NCBI GenBank assembly: GCA_025201705.1
Contig: MU617093.1
Span: 1 to 23,864, forward strand
DNA: 23,864 nt
Direction of reading: 5' to 3'
Source: Dissophora ornata
Lineage: Eukaryota > Mortierellomycota > Mortierellomycetes > Mortierellales > Mortierellaceae
Both the position numbers and the translations under genes were made by a program. The notes beneath the pieces were generated by a model. That model worked only from the letters and a program-made list of their open reading frames with translations, did not search any database and was not told the DNA's origin. Below are positions 8,595 to 18,650 of this stretch, in pieces. How positions within the stretch are numbered: position 1 is the first letter of the stretch; each line of letters starts with the position of its first letter.

Positions 8595-9221
8595 ATGGCT
8601 CCTCGTGTTGTCGTCTTGATCTCTGGAACAGGATCGAATCTTCAGGCCCTCATCGACGCCGTTAACAACGGCCAGCTCAAGGCCGAAATCCCTCTCGTGA
8701 TCTCCAACCGCTCGAACGTCTTCGGTCTTGAGAGGGCAGAGAAGGCTGGCATTCCCACCAAGGTCCTTGCTCTGAAGCCCTACACAACTGCCGGAAAGAC
8801 TAGGACCGAGTATGACGCGGACCTCGCTCAATTGATTCTTGCTGCGAAGCCGGATCTGGTCGTTCTAGCTGGATTCATGCATATTCTTTCGCCTGCGTTC
8901 TTGGACCAGTTCCCTTCGACGCCGATGATCAACCTGCACCCCGCATTGCCAGGACAGTTTGACGGTGCCAAGGCCATCGAGCGGGCCTTTGAGGCATACC
9001 AGAAAGGAGAGATTAAGCACACGGGAGTTATGGTCCACCGCGTTATTCAAGAGGTGGATGGCGGCGAGCCCTTGTTGGTCAAGGAGGTCGAGATCAAGCC
9101 CGAAGACGATTTGGCGGCATTGCAGGCGAGGATACACTCGATTGAGCATGTGCTCCTGGTCCAGGGCGCTGCCATGGTCCTCGAGGAGGAAGCCAACAAG
9201 CACGACGCTGCGTCCGCCTAA
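8595..9221 (+). CDS. ADE8: phosphoribosylglycinamide formyltransferase (GAR transformylase)
   Basis: Transfers a formyl group from 10-formyl-tetrahydrofolate to GAR, the third step of de novo purine synthesis, in the cytosol. Single exon, 208 aa, the size of a monofunctional enzyme; there is no fusion to GARS or AIRS as in animals. The phosphate-binding loop is ISGTGSNLQAL (about 9-19). The catalytic triad is N113 and H115 in MINLHPALPG and D155 in QEVDGGEP. The folate-site segment LVVLAGFMHILSP is at about 88-100. The start was chosen at MAPRVVVLISG because the Rossmann strand begins there. An upstream in-frame ATG at 8496 would add 33 residues of basic, Ser/Leu-containing sequence. AATAAA at 9246-9251 follows the stop. 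Confidence 0.95.
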   Translation: MAPRVVVLISGTGSNLQALIDAVNNGQLKAEIPLVISNRSNVFGLERAEKAGIPTKVLALKPYTTAGKTRTEYDADLAQLILAAKPDLVVLAGFMHILSPAFLDQFPSTPMINLHPALPGQFDGAKAIERAFEAYQKGEIKHTGVMVHRVIQEVDGGEPLLVKEVEIKPEDDLAALQARIHSIEHVLLVQGAAMVLEEEANKHDAASA

Positions 9222-9245
9222 GCTTCCGTAGAACATATCATTTCT

Positions 9246-9251
9246 AATAAA
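9246..9251 (+). promoter_or_regulatory. polyadenylation signal of ADE8
   Basis: AATAAA 25 nt after the ADE8 stop codon. The next start codon is only about 145 bp further on, so the metaxin-like gene's promoter overlaps this 3' flank. Confidence 0.55.
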
Positions 9252-9395
9252 ACCCCCGATTGAATGAGTCGAGAAATAAGCAGTCCCTCCTGGCACATCG
9301 CGGTCAGTGGTCGGCGGAGAGAGAACGGGAGATTGGCGGCTTTCGCGAGATCCAATCCACCATCACAGGAACCATATTCGATTAATCAACCAGGC

Positions 9396-10939
9396 ATGTC
9401 TGAACACGGGGAGCAAGTGATCTCGACCGAGTCTGAGCCCGTCGTCACCGAGTCTGAACCCGTCATCGAGATTGTCGAGGAGGTCCAGCCTGATGGAACC
9501 ATCATTCGCAGGAGGAAGACCACCCGCAGGGTCACAACGCGGGTCCTTAAAACCGTCGCCACCAAAGAGGGCGAACATTCCAGTACCACTACCACTAACA
9601 CGACTCATGAAGTTCATGGATCTAATACAAGCATTGCAAAGGAATCCGAGGAAGCAAAGGAGACCAAGCAGACTGAGCAAACCACGGAGACCAAGCAGAC
9701 TCAGCAAACCACGGAGACCAAGCAGACTGAGCAAACCACGGAGACCAAGCAGACTGAACAAACTTCGGAGACCAAGTCTACAAAGGCAGATGCGGTTGCT
9801 GAGACCGAATCACCCTCAAAGACGACTGAAGAATCCACCACAACTGAGCGATCCTTCAAGTATCGCTTCTTCGGAGAGGGCAATGCTGGCGACCACCCTC
9901 TTTATAAATTCTTGGCAAGGTTCCCGCTGAAGCAGTCACCTGCACCCCACACGCGTCCTCGCCCTGTGAAGGTCATCTTGTACGCGTACGCTCCTGGATG
10001 GAAGACTGGACAGGAAAGCCTCGACGAGTCATCGAAACCCGCTGTAGGAAGCTTCGATGTGGACTCTCTCAAATGGATGGCAAGTCGACTTTTCACATCG
10101 ATTGTAAACTCAACCCTGCCCTGCCATTGACATGTTTTACGTTTCTGCTAACACTATGATGTGTTTTTCGGGTTGTTCATAGACTTATTTGAAGTTCAGC
10201 GACATCGAGTTTGAGGTCAAGCCGGCATTTGAGCCTTCAATGTCCCCTTCTGGAAAGCTGCCATTTTTGGCCCTCTCTAACGGATCGTTTATTACTTCTG
10301 ACGGATTTGAGGCGTGGGTTCAGGAGAACAAGTCGCAGTCTGCTACCGCCAAGCTCGATCTCCTCGAGGCTGCCGAATCCCTGGCCTTTATTACATTGGC
10401 CGAATCCAAGATTCATGCCGCTCTCGTAAGTCGAGTTCTCGCGATATGCATATTATATAAAAAGGGTACACGAGACTAACGCGTCGTTTGCATTGGTGCT
10501 GAATGTGATATTCTCGTAGCTTTATACCTTGTGGTTCGAGCCTTCTCATTTCTACACTACAACCCGCCAGCACTACTTCGGCCACTACAACTGGCTCCTA
10601 ACCAAGTTGCTATCTTATCTCGAGAAATCTAACGTCGCTACCTCGATGCTTCTCACCCGAACGCAGATCGACAGGGAGTTGATTTTTGAGGAGGCTGCGA
10701 CTGCGATTGAGTCTTTGGCAGTTCAGCTCGGCGATGAGAATGAATACTTTTTCGGAAAGAGCGGACCCTCGGCTCTGGACGCAGTCGTTTTTTCGTACCT
10801 TCACGTCATTCTCACGCTCCCTAGGATCAGGAATGCGGAGGACGGGGGACGCTCGGGCGAGTTGACTAGAATTGTCAGAAAGCATGAGAATCTGTACAGG
10901 TACTCTCAGAACATTTGGAAGAAGTGGTTCGCTGCATAA
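9396..10939 (+). CDS. metaxin/Sam37-like GST-fold protein with repetitive N-terminal extension
   Basis: Exons 9396-10079, 10183-10425, 10520-10939; 1,347 nt, 448 aa. The C-terminal half resembles metaxins: a thioredoxin-like segment (KWMTYLKFSDIEFEVKP, then SGKLPFLAL, about 226-260) and an all-helical GST-C part with FFGKSGPSALDAVVFSYLH at about 386-404. Metaxins act in the mitochondrial outer-membrane SAM complex, helping insert beta-barrel proteins. The first 190 residues are not typical: an acidic stretch, an Arg/Lys/Thr-rich patch (RRRKTTRRVTTRVLKT, about 48-63) and four 9-residue repeats (89-124). There is no clear C-terminal membrane anchor; the protein ends in NIWKKWFAA. The first intron has a GC donor. 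An in-frame ATG at 9264 is possible but lies only 42 nt after the ADE8 stop. Confidence 0.8.
9660..9767 (+). repeat. four tandem 27-bp coding repeats (ETKQTEQTT)
   Basis: Four in-frame copies of a 27-bp unit encode ETKQTEQTT, with one copy reading ETKQTQQTT and the last ending in TS. The near-identity at the DNA level implies recent expansion. They lie in the low-complexity N-terminal extension of the metaxin-like protein. Confidence 0.9.
10080..10182 (+). other. GC-AG intron in the metaxin-like gene
   Basis: The donor reads ATG|GCAAGT and the acceptor TTCATAG|ACT, with a GCTAAC branch-point candidate about 30 nt upstream of the acceptor. This junction preserves phase 0 and joins KWM to TYLKF as the metaxin family requires. 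The nearest GT alternatives break the frame. Confidence 0.75.
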
Positions 10940-11533
10940 ATATATAGTGAAAAAAAAAATATCAAAAACGCTGCAGCGGCATCCGAGTCAGCAGCTCACC
11001 ATTCCACAAGACGAGTACCTAATTAGATAGCAGAGGCGTAGTTTGCATCAAAGATCGACATAGAAGGCCACAAGCCCTGAAACGGTCTCTTTTCAAAGTG
11101 CAAACAACGCGTCTTTTGGGTGAACTTGTAAATGTACACGTGATTTGCTTCGCATTTTGCCAGTCCTGAGGCCTTTGCGCAATGGGCTCCATGCTGGTAA
11201 CCTCGTTCTGCAACCGCCCATCTCTCCATCAGACTTTACCGACACGCTTGAACATCCCTACTTCTTTGACACTCCTTTGCGACACGCAAACAACTGTGCT
11301 CTGAAAACGCCACAGTTTAAACGGTCTGAAAAAAAAAACCGTTAACAACCTGCACTCGGCAACGGTCCTCTGGATTGGCCTGATTCCGTTGCACCCTAAC
11401 CAACGAGGAAAGAAGAAGAAAATCACCACTCGCTCCGTAGAGCTTAGCTTAGCAAGGAGGTGGCAAAGACCAAGGAGATTCGTCCCACACCAGATCTCAT
11501 CAACAGGAGCATCATAGTCTTTTGAGGCGTTCA
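10940..11533. promoter_or_regulatory. intergenic region: metaxin 3' flank and Rictor promoter
   Basis: About 590 bp. An A-run (10950-10959) follows the metaxin-like stop codon. A weak inverted repeat AACGGT/ACCGTT surrounds an A-run near 11320-11345. Both flanking genes are on the + strand. No supported gene. Confidence 0.45.
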
Positions 11534-14500
11534 ATGAGTGACCGTAGGACGTCGTTCCTGCTGGACTCCACAGAGTTGGCTTCCGAGGTGACTCTACCTA
11601 CACTTCCGACAGCGGATGGACCTGCATCCTGGACAACATCACAGGGTGACTATGGGGAAGTGGGTATAGGGACCCTTGAGGATGATGGCGATATGCAGGA
11701 TTCAGATGATCCTGACACCACAGACAACTTTGATCAAGAGCAGGACGAGAGTCAGTACCAAGATCATGTACGATTTGAGAGTTGCGCAAACTATCATCTA
11801 TTGGAAGCTTCATAATCTAGAGTGGTTGCTGATCCACCGACATATATTCACTCGCTTATACCATCCCTATTAGGACGAGGAAGATGATCTGGAAGTCAAG
11901 GTACATCACGTTGTAGGAACAAACTAACCTGTTATCTCATGTCGGTGCTCACCACAGCCATGCTTTTATTTCGTCAACCTATTACAGATGGATGAACTGT
12001 ACCAGCAGCTTCAAGAAGCGAAAAAAGAAAAGGTTTGTTCTGAGGCTAGAGGAAGTTCAGACAGTCGACGACGCTCGATAGATACTATGTGTGTACTCAT
12101 TTGGATATTCACATTTTCAACTTCTTAGGAAGAGGCAGAAAACTCTCTGGAGGTACGTGATATTGAGCGTTTCACTATAATCGACAATCGCGTTTGTAAG
12201 TCTTGGCTGTCTATAACCATCCATGTCACACATTTGTCCAAAAACACGGTATAGGCGTATCGCAACAGGGATGTTGGAAACACAGGAAACAACGAATTAA
12301 ATCGGGCGGAAGAGAGACTGCAGGCAATCATTGAGCGGGTTGCTGAGATCAGCCTCCAGCTTGATTACTACAAAGAGCGGGCGTTTGACCCACCATCGTT
12401 CGGTAACCAATTGATATATGATGGACCGTAGGCTCGACTATTGAACTCTCTGCGCAAAAGGACTTATGGATGAAGGACAACATTCTTTGGTCGGTTTTGT
12501 AGGGTACCTTCCTGATGAAGTCCTAAAGGACTCACAGCAGCCCATTCAAGTTTTGAGAGGAAGAAGTCATTCAAACTCAATCTCCACGAGTGAATATGCC
12601 GACAATGAAGATGGTAATGCTAGTAGCGGATTGATTACAAAAGACGGGCAGGACTTGGATATCAAATCAAGTGCTTGAGATATTGAGCTTTTGCCTCTGC
12701 CTTTTTAACCTGTCCCGAATAGACCGGCAAAGCGTGCACTCAGCAGTGGCAGACATAATGACCTCTTTGCGAAGCTTGCTGGACTCACCAGCAGTTCGAC
12801 TGGAGCATCTTACGAACTTGGTCAACATTTTAAAGCAGAATCAGTACATACACCCAGGATACCCCATGCAAGAGCTCGTATCATGGTAATGATCAATCGC
12901 TTCTGCGCCAATCACCGTTTATTTACTTTTTTCTGACTGATTTCGTCTGCAGTCTTCGGTTTTGTTTAGCTAGCACACTTAGAGAGATCCGTTTGAACGC
13001 GTATCGATGTTTGCGACTACTTTCAGGAGTGGGCCCGCTTGGACCTGTGCTGACCGCCTACAAAATAGACATTTTTATCATCAGGTACAGAATACACCAA
13101 GCTCCCGATCAATGGGATGACCGGAAAAATACTCGTGAATGAATTGATGATAATAGATTGACTTCATATTGGATGCACTAGGACACTCATGGGAGATCAT
13201 CGTACAGAATCGGAGAGGATAGAAGCGTTGAAATTAGTTAGATGTTTTGTCGCAACAAAGGAGAGTATGCAGCACATTTCAGACGGCGTCATGCGGGCGG
13301 TCATTGCTATTGCAGAGCAGAGCGACGAAAGGTTGAGAAATGCATGCTTGGAGACTCTCGGAGAAATGGGTAAGGATATTGCGAGCGACGTACTATTTCT
13401 CTGTCTTCTTGGCAGCATTCGCTTCAGCTGATATTCGATCTTGACAATAGTTATGTCCGATCCAAAGCCTGTTGCTCGCTGCGGCGGATTCAGGGCGATA
13501 TTGACGGCAGTGACGGACAACTTGCAAGACTTGTCCGACGCACTTCTCAAAGTGTTTTTATTCATGTTGGAAAGCCCCGAGACTCGAATCTATGTGAGGC
13601 AAGGCCTGGACTCGGAGGTAAGACAGTGTTCGAGACTGATCTAGATTGGCTTCGACAAGACAGGATGTGTACTGACTCGCCACCGCTGTTCTAGACGGTT
13701 ATGTCGGTGTTCACGGACATTTATTCACAAGGGCCTTCTTACAACGACCGTGTCAAAGCATCTGGTCGCATTGTAACGTCGATGGTTCGGTCCTGGCCAG
13801 GCCTATTTGATCTGTGCACAAACGACAAACGTGCCATTAGGTCGTTAGTTCAGTCTATCAAACTACCCATGCAAGAAAATAGGGTACGCGTTCTGACCAA
13901 AACAACATTATTTTCGCGTGCCGCTGACAATTGCCGCTGACAATTGCCGCTGACCGATACTATTATATTGCCCACTGGGCTACATAGAAAGTGCTGCTGG
14001 ACATGCTTTACGAAATATTTCGGATACAGACTCCGAGATGGCTCAAGGACTTCCTGGAAGGAAAAGGCAGTAAGGGCCAGCTCGTCTCTCGCTGCATTTC
14101 GCCATGTTGCGCGAGCACTGCTCGGGAGTATCTGACAATTAATTCATCCCTCCACAGTCAAACCCTCGCAAGAGGACCTCGATAGCTATTGGGGATCAAA
14201 TCTTCAACCTCTTGGACTCGTAGATCATCACCAGAGTGTTGTCTTGACCGTCTTCATCGATGCAGGCTTGATTGAGGTACATCTTTTCGCTTGCACTCAC
14301 TGTTTGGCTTGAATTCGCACAAGGCGAAAAGTTCGTACTCACCATTACGGTTTCACAGGCTTTGGTATCTCTCGTCGTGGACAGTAGCAGACTCGTGAAT
14401 GAAGGCGACGCGGATGCTGTGAAGGTTCTGAGAAAGGCGACGTTACTGATACCTGAACTGATGCAGCTCTCGTACAAGGTGTTGCCACCCGACAAAAGCA

Positions 14501-17500
14501 CTCATGTCCAGACGCTACCCTCGCTCTTCCAAGTCGCGACGAATTTCGAGGACCCTGTCCTCCGCCATATTGCAACGAGCGCCTTCCGCTTCATCGACAC
14601 CCTCAGTCGGACGTCAAGGGGGATCGCTGCGGAAAGGTATGTATCAGTAGCGGACAAAGATGATGTGGATGGAGCGGTAACTCAGATGAATGATTTACTG
14701 ACAGTAATCTTATCATAAAACGCCATGTATTTGCGGTAAAGACTGGACGATGGTCGTGGGCAGAGAAACCTGGACCGGATAAAGCAAAGGATAGGCACTC
14801 AGATGGACGATGCCAATTTTCGAACACTCTTGAACGATACCCAGGTACCCTTCAATTGCATAAATTACAAGCAGATATGATCTTCGTCCCGACCCACTTT
14901 GTCTTGTTCTGATCCATGTAGTCGTTCATTTAATCCACAATAGGTACTTGCCACGAAGGACGTCTCGAGGTGGAAATGGAACCTGATATTGGAGATCATT
15001 CAAGGGCCGATGCTCAACCCTCGAAGAATGGATGAAGCAATCCGAGGTACAAAGTTCTCGAAGCGGTTGCTTGGGTTCTATAGACCCCTGAATCATTGGT
15101 ACTCAAATCAGCCAGCGAGTGAGGTAACAAAGCCTGCGTGCAGCCGCCATTACAGGAACCATGTCGCATTTTTCTGTTAGTGTACCTTAATGCTAATGGA
15201 TAACATTGATTTCCTGGATACAGTCTCAAACGCACACCAAGATAGGATGTGCGCTTTTTGAGACACTGGCAAACAGCATTGAAGGAGCGAAGTATCTTGC
15301 TCAAAACAAAATCCTAAGGCTCATTGCGGACGGCCTTGCCCAACTTGATCCAGTACGTTGCGCAGTTTCGTGCGTCTTAAATGTCACAGCGGAAATAAGA
15401 ATGGTGATAATTAACACAAAGATACTCTTTCGTTGTAAAAGGTGCAAGGCCACTCAGGATCAGATCCTATTTTCTCGAGAGAAAAAATGGAGACAACCAT
15501 GACGTCTGGGTACTTTGAGATGCTGGGAACACTCTGTAAATCTCGCAGCGGATCGAGGTAGGAGATAGAAACTGACCAGCGAAGGTTTCATGCAGGTACT
15601 CGCGGCCGAGGTTCTAAATCGCATCAACACCATCTTTGGCCATCGGAAAATGACATGAAGGTTGCTAGAAAAGTTCAAGATCTTCAACCTTTACTATCAA
15701 CTGAGCGAGCTCCGGAGTCGCGACGATATTGTTAAAAAAATTATCACCTCAATGGATTACAGCATGTAAGTCGTGAGCGATGTTCTAGTCCACGGTGGAG
15801 CTCTCTTGCCATGTAGCAGGACGTCGAGATATTTACATATTCTCGATGAAATCTATATTAGGGATGGGCATCCGCGTGTGATCTTGTCCAAGATCATGAC
15901 GTCGGGCTACAAGCATATCCGACTCTACGCCACACAGCATCTTGGGACAGTTATAAAGAGCGACAGAAACGAATTCAATGACTGGGGGATTCGGTTGTTG
16001 TGCACGCAGGTAAGGCTGGGCGCCATGCATTTTATGGCGTTTTCTGCTATACTGGTCGACATGAGTACTAATTTCCATACGTGTCCCGCTCTCTGCATGT
16101 GAAATTCAGCTCTGTGATCCATCGCAAGATGTCTGCCATATGGCAGTACGGGCACTGGATGATGCCTGCACACAGCGGAAAAATTTGGACCTCCTCATTC
16201 GACTTAGACCGAATCTGGACCATCTGGGCGAAGCGGGTAATCCGCTTCTATTGCGCTTCCTCTCGACCTCCAAGGGCTTTCAGTACCTGCAAGATACGTC
16301 GTATATTGAAGAGGAGATGGATGATTGGTCCATGGTAAGCTCCTTTCGATAGATCATTTTCTCAACCACCCTTTACGCCCTCATGACACTAACACTGTTC
16401 TGAAAATCGCCTGGAATAATAGTTTGCAAATAGGCAATACATGATTCAGACTGAAGTTAAACTGGCCAGAGCTATGGAACTGCAGCGTTTCAATCCCTTC
16501 TCAGAAGATGGAAAGTTTGAGAACGAAGCCGGACTTCAACTTGCGTAAGTGAATTCATATGGCCATCGCTTCGGGACGACATGCGTCCTTTATAAATCCT
16601 GATGCTTTATAGGTTCATTTTTTTATAACAGGCGCGCCAAGCAGGTGCTGCAACCGCATTTCTATGGCGAACTCACAAGGACTGAAGAAGGATGTAAATT
16701 GCTGAAGAAAAAAGGTCATTTCGCAGATTACGCTCGCTATATCCGTGAGCACTGCGCAGAATCCAAAGACCCCACCATCATCAGCAAATTAAAGTCAATC
16801 CTTTGGGCCGTGGTAAGCAGAAGATAGATTTCATTTTGGTGGTAATGTTTTTATAGCGGCGAAAATACACACTAACCATTGAGCGGATGATATGCAGGGC
16901 AACATTGGATCCACTGTTGGTGGACTACCGTTTTTAGAAGAGGAAGACCTGATCAAGTATATTGTTGGCATGGCGGAGCGATCGAAAGTGCTCTCTCTGA
17001 AAGGGTATGGGACCTATCATTTTTTTTCTTGATATCATCCTGTGTTATGGCAAATGCTGCACATGCATGGCTGACCAGTGGAAAGCGACTCTACTAACCT
17101 GGTGAAAATATTCACAGAACATGCTTCTACGTGCTTGGCCTAATGTGCAAAACTACGCAAGGGATCGAGATCTTGGAGGATTATGGCTGGCAGGGCATCT
17201 TGCACCGAGATCGGACACCGCGAGGACTCTGCTTGCCAAAGGACCTGGGTCGGTTTTTGGAGGTGAGTCTTTCCGCTATGTGATTTGCCGCAGATCAGCT
17301 TCCTGAGGCTCGAGTCTAACTTTCCTCTTCTCTACTAGGTGCCTCGCTGGAACCAGTACAGGGAAGTCGTCCCACGTGTAGTTATTCCTCTAGCTACCGA
17401 GGGTGATTCTGTCGAAAAGGAGGTTTTGCGGTCCACTGGAGAGCTCGGAAACCATATCCTCACAAACGGTGCCTCCAAAAACCTGGCTAAGCTCAAGGCG

Positions 17501-18328
17501 GAGCACCCAGTGTATTTTAGCAGTGTGGCCTTATATACAGCGGTGCTGGATCTACTCAGTCACTACCACTTCAGGCTTCCTGTCCGGCGTTTCATCTTGG
17601 GTCTCTTTGACGTGAAACTCGAAGAAATCACGCTGGAGCGCCCAAACCTAGTTGGAGGGATAGCCGCAGCAGCGGCGTTGTCACCAATTGCGACCACAGC
17701 GTCGTTTAGAGAGTCCTCAGATGTTGTAGGGAACATGAGCTTTGACAGTCCTACAAGGACGATGGTTTTGAATGAAATCTTGTCTAGTACTCCTCGTTCA
17801 CCATTTGCTGTAGACGCCTCTCAAGGACCTGCGCTGTCATTATTACAGCCTCTATCACCAACGCCGTTGTCATCACCTGCGCCGCCATCTCCCGCGCCAC
17901 CGCAAGCATCAGTACTTACGAACGATGAGCTTCAGAGTCAGATGCTGGTAGCGACCAAAGTCCCTAAGAAAGTCCGTACTTCACCCGCCCATATCGACGT
18001 GATCGCCGCTAATAGGTCGCACATGAACACGGGCTCGTCAGGCTGGTCGACGCCTGAGCCAAACCTGGATATTTCTCCGACCTTGACTCTTTCACAACCG
18101 CCGATCCCGCCACCTCGGCCTCCACCTCATGCGTACGAAATTCTTTATACCAACAAGCCCTACCACAAGAATTTTGCAAAGGAAGCCGGGCTGGCCCCAT
18201 TGCCGCCGAGAGTCAAGGTCATGGTACTGGGACTTGAGGATGAGGACGACCCAATGCCGACGGAGGCGCGGCAATCGGCCTTTGTGTCAGAAGGCCCTGG
18301 AGTTAGCTCAAGTTTCGGTGGCATTTAG
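11534..18328 (+). CDS. Rictor homologue, TORC2 subunit (Avo3/Ste20 family), 26 exons
   Basis: Scaffold subunit of TOR complex 2, which phosphorylates AGC kinases (Ypk/Gad8/Akt class) to control actin, membrane tension and survival. Exons: 11534-11767, 11874-11900, 11988-12032, 12129-12152, 12255-12402, 12461-12613, 12723-12885, 12953-13084, 13182-13369, 13451-13617, 13695-13883, 13988-14069, 14158-14276, 14359-14636, 14742-14844, 14944-15123, 15224-15352, 15442-15557, 15661-15765, 15862-16009, 16110-16334, 16423-16544, 16632-16812, 16898-17004, 17118-17262, 17339-18328. Sum 4,500 nt, 1,499 aa, within the family range. Order: acidic N-terminus; short coiled coil (about 88-145); armadillo-like Rictor N region (about 212-560) with IDIFIIRTLM and RIEALKLVR; middle part with KRLLGFYRP; HPRVILSKIMTSGYKHIRLYAT; and the V domain with LKGTCFYVLGLM and EILEDYGWQGI (about 1,119-1,146). 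The C-terminal tail is Pro/Ser-rich with many SP/TP sites. Junctions 5, 6 and 17 are least certain. Confidence 0.9.
13920..13955 (+). repeat. 13-bp tandem repeat inside Rictor intron 11
   Basis: GCCGCTGACAATT occurs twice in tandem, followed by a third partial copy GCCGCTGACC. Each copy carries CTGAC, a good branch-point match, 32 to 60 nt upstream of the acceptor at 13987. Confidence 0.8.
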
Positions 18329-18400
18329 ACTACTATTATTATTTTTACAAAGCGAGAAAAATAAATACGTTCAAGACGAGGTCCAAAAAATCAGGTGCCT
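18329..18400 (+). promoter_or_regulatory. 3' untranslated region and poly(A) signal of Rictor
   Basis: AATAAA at 18360-18365, 31 nt after the TAG stop codon, in AT-rich sequence. Confidence 0.55.
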
Positions 18401-18650
18401 TTCAGTTTTTTGAAAACGCTTGCGTTTTCAAGACTCAAGCATTCATGTTTAATTGGCGAGATGTGCGTTCAGTTTTCGTATTTCTTGAAATCGTTTTCAA
18501 GGGTGAGGCGTGTGGGATGCTTGTGTGTGTATGGGAGAAAGGGGACTTTTTGACCGTGGGGGCGATTTCATCAAAAAAGACGAGTTCATGGATGGTCACA
18601 CAAACTGCCCTCACGGTTGAAAACGCAAACAGCGTTTTCAAAAAACTGAA
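18401..18650. repeat. 250-bp element bounded by 19-bp perfect inverted repeats that are themselves hairpins
   Basis: TTCAGTTTTTTGAAAACGC at 18401-18419 is repeated exactly in inverted orientation at 18632-18650. Each end is also part of a local palindrome: TTGAAAACGC, TT, GCGTTTTCAA (18410-18431) on the left, and TTGAAAACGC, AAACA, GCGTTTTCAA (18617-18641) on the right. A related palindrome, CTTGAAA/TTTCAAG, lies at 18484-18501. The inside has no convincing gene and no target-site duplication is evident. A MITE-like non-autonomous element is the simplest reading; a transcript-level hairpin or protein-binding array is possible. Confidence 0.7.

Noticed and set aside
9363..9761. Minus-strand frame encoding Leu/Gly-rich repeats (LLGLRGLLS)
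   Set aside because: Antisense of the ETKQTEQTT coding repeats; the sense frame continues into a recognised metaxin domain.
14603..14827. Minus-strand frame within the Rictor locus
   Set aside because: It lies over Rictor exons 14 and 15, which join in frame with conserved sequence; the antisense frame is a shadow.
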